This document shows positions 17,262 to 23,356 of a stretch of DNA of 23,356 nt, piece after piece. The notes beneath the pieces are model-generated. The model was not told the origin of the DNA, did not search any database, and saw only the letters and a program-made list of their open reading frames with translations. The stretch's first letter is position 1. Each line of letters begins with the position of its first letter. A program made the translations under genes and the position numbers. The stretch comes from a bacterium (GTDB taxonomy: Bacteria; Patescibacteria; JAEDAM01; Absconditabacterales; Absconditicoccaceae), in NCBI GenBank assembly GCA_030528665.1, contig JAUMYK010000016.1, forward strand, positions 1-23,356, read 5' to 3'.

Positions 17262-17588
17262 GTGGTACAATTTATCTGTTATAATGCAGAAAAACAAGTA
17301 TTCCTCTATACAACGAATCCTCCCAAACTTGTAAAACCCTTCAATCAATCAGGGGTTTGGGCAGGAAGCCTTATAATCTTTGTCTTTGGAGTGGTTTTTG
17401 TGGGATTCGCATTAGTAGAGTATGATCTTCCTCTTGGGTTGCTTGGTCTACTTTATGCCGTTGCTATACTTAGCACGCTTATCTTGTTTTATTTCCACCT
17501 CCCCTTCGGCATACTCCTACTCGTTTTTATTTTTGGGAGTTTGATTTCTATCCTTGGGAAAAGATGGAGAGAATATGGGAAGATTTAG
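17262..17588 (+). CDS. Small hypothetical membrane protein
   Basis: A 108-residue protein with three hydrophobic segments (about 31-52, 57-77 and 81-98) and a basic C-terminus (GKRWREYGKI). The start GTG at 17262 is the only one available: an in-frame TAG lies at 17250-17252, and AGGG seven bases upstream may act as a weak ribosome-binding site. It contains no UGA codon and ends in TAG. It lies 46 bases after ligA, so it may be partly co-transcribed with it. A strong hairpin terminator follows. No family is recognised. Confidence 0.55.
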   Translation: MVQFICYNAEKQVFLYTTNPPKLVKPFNQSGVWAGSLIIFVFGVVFVGFALVEYDLPLGLLGLLYAVAILSTLILFYFHLPFGILLLVFIFGSLISILGKRWREYGKI

Positions 17589-17601
17589 TAAAACCATTTC
17601 G

Positions 17602-17652
17602 ATGTCAGTAGCTATCTTGAGTAATACTTGAGCTAGTTGCTGACATTTTTTC
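17602..17652 (+). terminator. Strong intrinsic terminator after the 17262-17588 gene
   Basis: A stem of about 20 bp with several G-U pairs and one mismatch runs from ATGTCAG (17602-17608) to CTGACAT (17640-17646), around a short loop, and is followed by TTTTTTC. It begins 14 bases after the stop. Confidence 0.8.
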
Positions 17653-17660
17653 TTACCAAG

Positions 17661-17730
17661 AAAAAAAGAAAAAACTGACTCCTCCAAAGGACAGATACCC
17701 AAGATGAAAGTCAGTCTTTTTTTCTTTTTT
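17661..17730 (-). terminator. Second terminator, for doxX on the minus strand
   Basis: An A-rich arm ending ACTGACT (17674-17680) pairs with AGTCAGT (17709-17715) and the following T-rich run, around a 28-base loop. On the minus strand it comes 12 bases after the DoxX stop and ends in long T-runs. It could act in both directions. Confidence 0.6.
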
Positions 17731-17742
17731 TGAGCTTATCGT

Positions 17743-18210
17743 CTATTTTTTATTAGCTTCACAGCTCGATTTATCTTTTTTGCAGCTCTCTTTTCCACAG
17801 CATTTTTTACAGCAAAGTGTTTCAATGCCATATCTTCCAGCTCCACCTACTGCAATAATCACAAGGTTTACCAAGAGGATAAAAGGAAGTTCAATACCTT
17901 TAAATCCCTCATTTCCTCCCCATCCTAATGTGTGCATAGCTCCAAGCATTACTGCTACCAAAACTGGTGCTACCCAGCTGACAAAAAGCCCAAGTACGAT
18001 CATTACACCAATTCCAACTTCTGCGATCCCCAAGAGCATAAGCCAAGTCTCAGCAGAAAGAAAAGTGAGTCCTAAATTGTGAAATGCACTTCCTACAAAG
18101 TTAGCCATTCCTTCAGAAGCTGCAAAGAGTTTTGGCCATCCATGATAGATAAAAAGTCCTCCTGTCAAGAGGCGAAGCAAAAGCATTGCAGTACATTTTC
18201 TGTGTTTCAT
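17743..18210 (-). CDS. DoxX family membrane protein with a Cys-rich tail
   Basis: The 155-residue protein shows the DoxX family pattern: four transmembrane helices, starting with LLRLLTGGLFIYHGWPKLF, then FLSAETWLMLLGIAEVGIG, VLVAVMLGAMHTLG with GGNEGFKGIELPFILL, and a last helix. DoxX proteins are small inner-membrane proteins; some are linked to thiol or redox stress complexes. After the last helix a tail of about 25 residues contains six Cys in CC-x2-CC-x4-C-x6-C spacing among many Lys, ending EANKK. I infer metal or thiol binding. The gene has 21 glycines and no UGA codon, in contrast to its neighbours. The start is the ATG at 18210. It follows the HAD gene on the same strand after a 93-base gap. 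Confidence 0.85.
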   Translation of the reverse strand: MKHRKCTAMLLLRLLTGGLFIYHGWPKLFAASEGMANFVGSAFHNLGLTFLSAETWLMLLGIAEVGIGVMIVLGLFVSWVAPVLVAVMLGAMHTLGWGGNEGFKGIELPFILLVNLVIIAVGGAGRYGIETLCCKKCCGKESCKKDKSSCEANKK

Positions 18211-18303
18211 TGTCTGATAATTTTTAAAGGATAAACACTAGTAGATGTAGGGATTTTCTGATGATTTGCAAGTTTTTTTGCTAGCTTTTTGTTCTGAAAT
18301 AGC

Positions 18304-18939
18304 CTATCCCTGTTGAATTTGAGCTAAAACTCACTCAATCAATGCTACTGAGGAAATATGGTACTGATCCTGATACTCCTGCTCTCCATAGCTATCGATA
18401 TGGATAAACGGCATCCCAGCTTCCTGAGCGATGAGCCTATCCTTGCTTCCATCGCCGATAAAGATCGCCTGCTCCCTGAGCTGAGGGAGATCGAGCTTGT
18501 GGATAAAATACTCGAGATGCTCACTCCCTTTAGGAATTCTCTCACTCCCTAATATTTCCGCAAAACAGTCCTCAATACCTCCGCTCTGGAGATTACTACG
18601 AGCAAAGGCTGTTGAATTACCAGTCGAGAGGAGAAGCGTATAGTTTTGAGCGAGTCTTTTGATAACCTCAATAACTCCAGGGAAAAAACGCCCCATCTCT
18701 CCCTGCTGAAACTGAGCAAAAAGCGTATTTGCGATATGCTGGGCTTCCTCAGCCTCAATGTGCAAAAAAGTCTGAATCTGAATGGGGAGTGCAGTCCCCT
18801 TAGTACTACTAAAATAATACCTTACCGCTTCAGGATCAGCATGATAGTGGGTTTCAAGATACTCGGAGATCATATGGTCGAGGTATTCACTGGATTGGAT
18901 CAAAGTCCCATCCAAATCAAAAATCAAAATCGTTTTCAT
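18304..18939 (-). CDS. HAD-superfamily phosphatase (phosphoglycolate-phosphatase-like)
   Basis: The 211-residue protein is a class I haloacid dehalogenase-type hydrolase. Motif I is IFDLDGTL (Asp8 nucleophile, Asp10), a helical cap follows (15-90), motif II is LLLSTGNS, motif III Lys lies in RIPKGSEH, and motif IV is FIGDGSKDRLIAQEAGM. This order fits phosphoglycolate phosphatase/beta-phosphoglucomutase relatives, but the cap gives no specific substrate. One UGA (18331-18333) encodes Gly near the C-terminus, adding nine residues before TAG at 18304-18306. It lies between uvrC and doxX, all on the minus strand, with a 77-base gap to uvrC. No clear promoter was found. Confidence 0.88.
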
Positions 18940-19016
18940 TATCCCAAAAAAAGAAAAATTAAAAGTCTGATGATATTTATAGCTTTCCTAGCAGTCACGA
19001 GAAACTGTAGTCTATG

Positions 19017-20699
19017 TTAGGAGCGAGTTGCCTGCTTTTTTGCTGTATTGAATGCGAGCTTTTCTTGTTGTTTTCTATAGTAATTAGCAAATCTATGTGC
19101 TTCATTTCTGAGCTTGATCAGCAGCCTATCCGCCTCATCATAGACCAAATCATAACTCTCAATAGCCCCCTCTCTCCAGAGATACAGTTTTTCCCCTACC
19201 ATTTGTTCAGATTTTTTGCTTTTTTGTCCTATGGTAGCGGTTTTTCTTGCTTCTCCCTTGCCAAGTGCTGCAAACTGTACTGTTTTAGTCAGTCCTGCTA
19301 AGTGTGGGTAGTGATATATCAACTCATTGAGGATATTCAGTTGCCCCTTTCCTCCATCAAGGATAAAGAGATTTGGGAGTTGCTGCGTTGCTCTAGCGCC
19401 TCTCTCAGTTTCAAAATTTTCAGGGATAAAGGCATTTTCTCAGCGAGGGGTATCAAGATGAAACCTCCTCAGCAAGACTTCTTTGAGTGAGAGGTAATCA
19501 TCGTTTGTAGCAGTTTGAATCTTATATTTTCTATAGCCACGCTTTTCTTCGAGTCCTCCCACCATACAGCTTAGTCCGCCACTTGTCCATTCCCCCCCAA
19601 GATGCGAAATATCCAAACATTCAATCTGATAAGGAAACTGCTCAAGTCCATAACGATCTTGTAAGGTCTGGAGTAGCTGAGTCATCGCGCCTCCTCACTG
19701 TAGTGTCTGCCCTAGGAGGTAGGAATCAAAAAAGTTATCAAAAAGCTGGAGAATACGCCCAGTTTCTTCTTTACTCCAACGATGATGATGCGTACTATAT
19801 CGCTTTTCTTCAGCAAAAAAATCTCAAAATTCTGAACCAAGACTGGCAAGCATAGTAGATTGATCGATATCCTCACCGATAAAGTGATGTCTGATCACAT
19901 CAATCAGCCTCCCCTCAAAAAAGTTGAGCACTACATAACATCTCCACTCACCAATCTCACGAATCTGGAGCAAGGTGGTAGTTGTATTTGACTGAAATTC
20001 TACGGTCTGTTTTTCAGTAAACTGGTCGATCTGGAGATAAATATCTCTGAGTTTAGCTGCTCGCTCAAAACGCTCATGATCTATCGCCTCTTGCATCAGA
20101 TTTTTAATCTTTTTTTTGATAGGATGGGTATCTCCTTTAAAAAAACTCACAATCTGCTTGCCATACTCTGCTGGTGGTAATGCTAAGGCACATCGTCATT
20201 GGCAGAGCTTGAAATAGTAGTCGCTACAGAGTTTTTTTTGATTAAACTGAGTGAGAGGACAGGTTCTATACTGGATGATTTGTCTAAGGTACTGGAGAAA
20301 TTTTTTGAGCTGCTTGGTATTATGCTTGGGTCAGATGTAGGTCGCTCCATCATTGATCTTTTTCCTAGTGATAAAAAGCTGTGGGACAGGATGTTTGGTA
20401 AGCTTGATATAGGCGTAAGCATTTGCCCCCTTAAGCATATTATTGAACGGAGGGAGATATTTTTTGATAAGGTTGGATTCCAAATAGAGGCTTTCGCTTT
20501 CGTTTTCTACGACCAAAAAATCAATGGATTTAGCTTTCAGGAGCATTTCCTGTTTCCATACCGATCCAGGGCTAAAATATTGACTCACTCTTTTATGCAG
20601 GTTTTTTGCCTTTCCAATATAGAGTATGGCTCCTTTGTGATCCTTGAAGAAATATACACCAGGAGTATGAGGAATATGACTAATATCTTGAGTACGCAT
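19017..20699 (-). CDS. uvrC: Excinuclease ABC subunit C
   Basis: UvrC makes the 3' and 5' incisions in nucleotide excision repair with UvrA and UvrB. The 560-residue protein has an N-terminal GIY-YIG domain (PGVYFFKDHKGAILYIGKAKNL, 13-34), the Cys-containing region with CQGRC, a UVR motif (KKIKNLMQEAIDHERFERAAKLRD) and the RNase H-like nuclease domain: LDISHLGGEW, IQTATNDDYLSLKEVLLRR, LFILDGGKGQL and RNEAHRFANYYRK. Five UGA codons encode Gly, beginning with the conserved Gly of YIGP (20331-20333, residue 123) and that of CQGRC. The start is ATG 20699; longer starts at 20732 and 20750 overlap the promoter. The C-terminal helix-hairpin-helix pair of larger UvrC proteins is absent: the protein ends soon after the RNEAHRF motif. 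The stop is TAA. Confidence 0.94.
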
Positions 20700-20727
20700 C
20701 AGGAGAAAAAAAATGAAATCTGACTCT

Positions 20728-20755
20728 AGCATAGAGAAAAGAAGATTCAAAGCAA
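20728..20755 (-). promoter_or_regulatory. Promoter of uvrC
   Basis: On the minus strand TTGCTT (20755-20750), a 16-base spacer and TATGCT (20733-20728). The -10 box contains an in-frame ATG at 20732; the transcript would start near 20721, so ATG 20699 is the likely translation start. Confidence 0.5.
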
Positions 20756-20768
20756 GCGTTTTTCCTCC

Positions 20769-20796
20769 TTGACTTTGGAGATGATTTTGATATAGT
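20769..20796 (+). promoter_or_regulatory. Promoter of the 20821-21279 gene
   Basis: TTGACT (20769-20774), a 16-base spacer and TATAGT (20791-20796), 25 bases before the ATG, divergent from the uvrC promoter. Confidence 0.65.
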
Positions 20797-20820
20797 AAAG
20801 AAAATATAAAAATAATAATT

Positions 20821-21279
20821 ATGTATTCAGATTACACTTTAGAAAAATGGTTATCCCTCCAGCAATTTTGGAGGAGAATCGTTCTTTGGGTAAGCTTTCT
20901 TTCTCTTTTCGTATGTCTTTGTAGCTTGTTTTTTACTTTTGAGCTTTGGATCATCTTAATCGGAGTAGTCATTATTCTCCTTCTCTTCCTGTTTTTGGTG
21001 ATAGACTATTTCTATTTTCAAAGGAGGATCAGGAAGATGCTACAGCACAATAGTGCTTATCTTGATGTTTGGATTGCTTTTTATGATGATCAACTCCTTT
21101 TGCTCAAAAAGTTCCAGCAGGGGGAGCTCGAAAAAAACAGTATCGAATACCGATACCTTAAAGAACAATCCCCAAGCTACTTTATTCAACAGGAAGCGAG
21201 ATTAAAAACTAAGCGGAGTGTATTCCTCCTAGAAAAAGAATACTATCAAAAATATTTACAAAAAATAGGTCGCATATAG
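20821..21279 (+). CDS. Hypothetical two-helix membrane protein
   Basis: A 152-residue protein with two adjacent hydrophobic helices (about 19-40 and 43-64), then a charged, Lys/Glu/Gln-rich, probably helical cytoplasmic tail (70-152). It has no signal peptide, no conserved motif that I know and no UGA codon. It has its own strong promoter and a terminator whose loop contains its TAG stop. It is transcribed divergently from uvrC. No family is recognised. Confidence 0.6.
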   Translation: MYSDYTLEKWLSLQQFWRRIVLWVSFLSLFVCLCSLFFTFELWIILIGVVIILLLFLFLVIDYFYFQRRIRKMLQHNSAYLDVWIAFYDDQLLLLKKFQQGELEKNSIEYRYLKEQSPSYFIQQEARLKTKRSVFLLEKEYYQKYLQKIGRI

Positions 21280-21292
21280 GCGGCCTATTTTC
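21262..21292. terminator. Bidirectional terminator with the stop codon in its loop
   Basis: AAAATAGGTCGC pairs with GCGGCCTATTTT, a 12-bp stem with one G-U pair. The 6-base loop ATATAG (21274-21279) ends with the TAG stop of the plus-strand gene. T-runs follow on both strands, so it can also end the minus-strand 21320-21829 gene. Confidence 0.7.
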
Positions 21293-21319
21293 TTATTGAG
21301 ATCAGATTTGTCTTGTTTT

Positions 21320-21829
21320 TTAATCATGATTTTCATGTTGCTTGCTATAGTCAACCTCTACCTCCTTGATCGTTTTGTAGAAGTAGAGATAAAGTACGGT
21401 CATAATGACACAAAAGGCTCCCATAAAGATGAGCTGCACATTTGTATATCCCGTAAAATTGAAGATAATCTCTACTACAGGAGCCGTAATTGCAATTTCC
21501 AAGACATATTTGAGATTGACATGCTGGGTTTTTGCGTATTCGAGGAGTACTTTGTAGGCTTTTACGAGGATAATAGTAAGCGGAACGGTATGCAAAGCCT
21601 CCTCTGGAGCTGAAAATCCAGCAATACCTCCCTCAGTTACTCCAGAAAAAATCGCCTGAAAAATCTGAGCAAAACTCTTCAAAATCCTTGCGATCATATA
21701 CCCAACCAGTGAGAGAATTACCCCATAGGTACAGAGATTTACAATTTTATCCACCGCTTTACCAAAACGATATCCGTGTGCTTGTGTGGCTTGAGTCAGA
21801 GTTTTGAGATTTTTTTTGATTTCATTCAT
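21320..21829 (-). CDS. PsiE-like small membrane protein
   Basis: A 169-residue protein with four hydrophobic segments (about 32-58, 80-98, 105-122 and 129-150). The segment HVNLKYVLEIAITAPVVEIIFNF, preceded by VKAYKVLLEYAK, resembles the central part of the phosphate-starvation-inducible PsiE family (H-x-PLRYFVYIGITAIVRxII). The biochemical role of PsiE is not known. The N-terminus is basic and cytoplasmic; the C-terminus is acidic and His-containing. No UGA codon occurs. The start is the ATG at 21829. A weak promoter, TTGCAA, 16 bases, TATTAT, may lie just upstream on the minus strand. The family assignment is by eye and tentative. Confidence 0.5.
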   Translation of the reverse strand: MNEIKKNLKTLTQATQAHGYRFGKAVDKIVNLCTYGVILSLVGYMIARILKSFAQIFQAIFSGVTEGGIAGFSAPEEALHTVPLTIILVKAYKVLLEYAKTQHVNLKYVLEIAITAPVVEIIFNFTGYTNVQLIFMGAFCVIMTVLYLYFYKTIKEVEVDYSKQHENHD

Positions 21830-21950
21830 TGTGTTCTAAATATGCAAAAAAATAAAGCGATTTGGGATAATAAAGAAATGTCTTTTGATTGCAAGTTTTT
21901 TTCCAAAAAAATTGTCTAGCACATCAATAATTTTTGATCCCATAAAAAGC

Positions 21951-21978
21951 AAAAAATCTGACCATTGACGATCAGATT
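21951..21978 (-). terminator. Intrinsic terminator of the lipoprotein gene
   Basis: AATCTGA (21955-21961) pairs with TCAGATT (21972-21978) around a 10-base loop. Reading the minus strand, a run of six T follows. It lies 36 bases after the stop of the 22015-23121 gene. Confidence 0.65.
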
Positions 21979-22014
21979 GATGTTTATTTTTGAGCGTTTG
22001 AGGTATTTCAAAGC

Positions 22015-23121
22015 TTATTTTGCAATCCTCTCAAGCTCATAGTAATCCCCATCTTGGTAATAAACGAGCTGATAATGATAATTTTTATCTGAAAGGGTAT
22101 AATTTTGGGAGAAAGTTTCTCCTGGAGTAGTGTATTCTCTTCGTTCCATGCTCTCTTTATCTATAGGAAATCGCTTCATCACTCAGTCATAATCAAGAAA
22201 GATCTTCCCATCTTGGTAGCTAACCGCAATACTACCAGCCAATCATTCAATCAGTACTTCTCTATCTTTTCAATCTGTTCATCAATCTTGCAAAAGAACT
22301 CATGGCTTTGCTGTAATACGCATGCCTCAGGATTGAGTTAGAAGCTGAAAATCTGTATATTTGGGGATTCTCGCTAGTGAAAAGTGATCTGGCGCAAAAT
22401 AGATTCGATCTTGATCATCTGCAAGGTATCTGGTATAGTATTGATCTCCATTGACAAAGCGAAGTTGAGTGTTTTGATCATTGAGAGAGAAGCTCTGTTG
22501 AGTATAGGGATTTGGGAATTTTTTGAAGCGGTACTGCTGTGTAAAGCGGATACTCTTGGCATCAACAGGAAATTTGAATGGAGGAATAATGAGGTGTCCA
22601 CTGCTATAGCCCAATATGCCTAAATATGCTTGTGTTCCCATATTTTGCAAAGGGAGATAGTTTGGCAACTGAGATTTCTCAATCGCAAGATACTCCCAGT
22701 CTAGTGGATAATGCCAGTGTTCATCTTCTCCTCCAAGTAAGAATTGAGGATCACAGCTTTCTTCCTGATCAAAGCATTGAAAAGAAGCTACATCTCTTTT
22801 ATGGGAATGAAGAGGAAGTTCCTCAATAGCTCGAGTATAATCATTGGTAAGTGGGAGATTATGCTCAAAACCAGACATCTGAGGATTGATCTGAAACAAT
22901 TCAATCCTTCCACTGTTGATCAAAAAAAGTAGAGACTCTTTATTTTCAACTGTTGTATGCACTTGGTTAGGGCTATTTTCATCATTTATTTTGAGGAGTT
23001 CTCATGAGGATTGGGCATCAAGATATATGTTAGAAACTTGATAGTCAGGAGTTGTAGGATGGGATAGGCATCCACCCATTCCTAGGCAAAAAAGGCAGAA
23101 GAGTCAGATTTTTTTCATCAT
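22015..23121 (-). CDS. Hypothetical lipoprotein
   Basis: The 368-residue protein starts at the ATG pair at 23121/23118. The N-terminus MMKKIGLFCLFCLGMGGCLS is a lipoprotein-like signal: two Lys, a hydrophobic core and Cys18 after GMGG; the lipobox is weak because -3 is Met rather than Ala/Ser/Thr. Nine UGA codons encode Gly, including Gly6 in the signal and a UGA-UGA pair at 22279-22284. Six of the nine fall within about 45 codons of the C-terminal part. The mature part is rich in Tyr, Gln, Asp and Pro. Short repeated-looking segments occur (DGGTDGKDRE, YQDGKIFLDYDG, YYQDGDYYELE). No family is recognised. Under the standard code only a middle fragment would be found. Its location on the outside of the membrane is inferred from the signal. 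Confidence 0.68.
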
Positions 23122-23134
23122 TATTATAAAAGGT

Positions 23135-23166
23135 AAAAGCTCCCTAGAGATATACACTAAGGAGCT
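23135..23166 (-). terminator. Intrinsic terminator of the gene entering from the right edge
   Basis: On the minus strand AGCTCCTTAG pairs with CTAGGGAGCT, 10 bp with one G-U pair, followed by TTTTA. It lies between the partial gene at the right edge and the lipoprotein gene. Confidence 0.6.
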
Positions 23167-23237
23167 ATAAAGTCAAGTCAAAGGTTGTACGTGTATCTCC
23201 CATTTTTTTTCAACACCTCTTCTGGCACATACAACTG

Positions 23238-23356
23238 TTAATCTCCTACAATATTCCAATACTTCGCCAAATCTGCAGGCTTGGTCGTAGGATGGATACG
23301 GACAGTTGGGAGCTGCCATCTTTTTGCTAATGAGAACTGATGTCCAGCACGCGTGG
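23238..23356 (-). CDS. 3' end of an unknown gene, cut by the window edge
   Basis: The open frame enters from the right edge and encodes 38 visible residues before TAA at 23238-23240, including AGHQFSLAKRWQLPTVRIHP and DLAKYWNIVGD. Codon use resembles the neighbours'. In the same frame after the TAA a further 26 codons read QLYVPEEVLKKNGRYTYNLG (Gly from UGA) to TAG at 23157-23159, inside the terminator stem. That continuation looks like real protein, so the TAA may be a mutation, a sequence error or a true stop with relic coding behind it. No family can be assigned from this fragment. Confidence 0.5.
   Translation of the reverse strand, partial: TRAGHQFSLAKRWQLPTVRIHPTTKPADLAKYWNIVGD

Noticed and set aside
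888..23121. UGA as selenocysteine, as tryptophan, or as real stops with many pseudogenes
   Set aside because: The UGA positions align with conserved Gly rather than Cys or Trp, no SECIS-like hairpin follows them, the pieces are always in the same phase, and so many independent nonsense mutations in ligA, uvrC and rnhB without any frameshift are not credible.
1..23356. CRISPR arrays, tRNA or rRNA genes, insertion sequences, long direct repeats
   Set aside because: Looked for regularly spaced repeats, cloverleaf-like segments and transposase motifs by eye and found none.

Overview
The window reads as a chromosomal segment from a Candidate Phyla Radiation bacterium that translates UGA as glycine (translation table 25, known from Gracilibacteria and Absconditabacteria/SR1). 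With UGA as a stop, ligA, uvrC, rnhB, a virB4-type ATPase gene, a GH25 lysozyme gene and several others break into in-phase pieces. Each break is a TGA, and reading it as Gly restores one full-length protein with Gly at positions where the family has Gly (RNase HII LAGP and GD, LigA KLGIP, UvrC YIGP and the Cys-Gly-x-Cys-like CQGRC, GH25 RATQG). Every recognisable gene ends in TAA or TAG, and TGG still encodes Trp. All coordinates here use this code.

Layout. 1-3747: a membrane protein, rnhB, a single-span membrane protein and an exported protein, the last three on the minus strand. 3748-5632: rlmN and a convergent polytopic membrane protein whose stop codon overlaps the rlmN stop. 5633-7834: a permuted papain-like protein and a convergent TIM-barrel sugar-isomerase-like protein. 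7899-12969: a four-gene minus-strand operon resembling a type IV secretion locus, consisting of a VirB4-like ATPase, a membrane-anchored GH25 muramidase, a polytopic membrane protein and a secreted or membrane protein with three VirB2/TrbC-like helical-hairpin repeats. 12970-17588: a sigma-region-4/HARE-HTH regulator, ndk, ligA and a small membrane protein. 17743-20699: DoxX, a HAD phosphatase and uvrC on the minus strand. 20821-23356: small membrane proteins, a probable lipoprotein and the 3' end of a further gene at the edge.

Genome organisation is compact. Promoters are of the sigma-70 type (TTGxxx, 16-17 bp, TATAxT) with short leaders and almost no Shine-Dalgarno sequences. Intrinsic terminators lie between convergent pairs or inside the antisense neighbour's coding region. 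No gene-free stretch exceeds 300 bases; the longest is about 280 bases (12970-13248) and holds divergent promoters. I saw no tRNA, rRNA, CRISPR array, insertion sequence or prophage.

The most interesting points are the recoding itself and its uneven use between genes, the triple-repeat pilin-like protein with a lysozyme in the secretion operon, the stand-alone sigma4/HARE protein, a 15-base palindrome set into two promoters, and an in-frame TAA inside otherwise protein-like sequence at the right edge.
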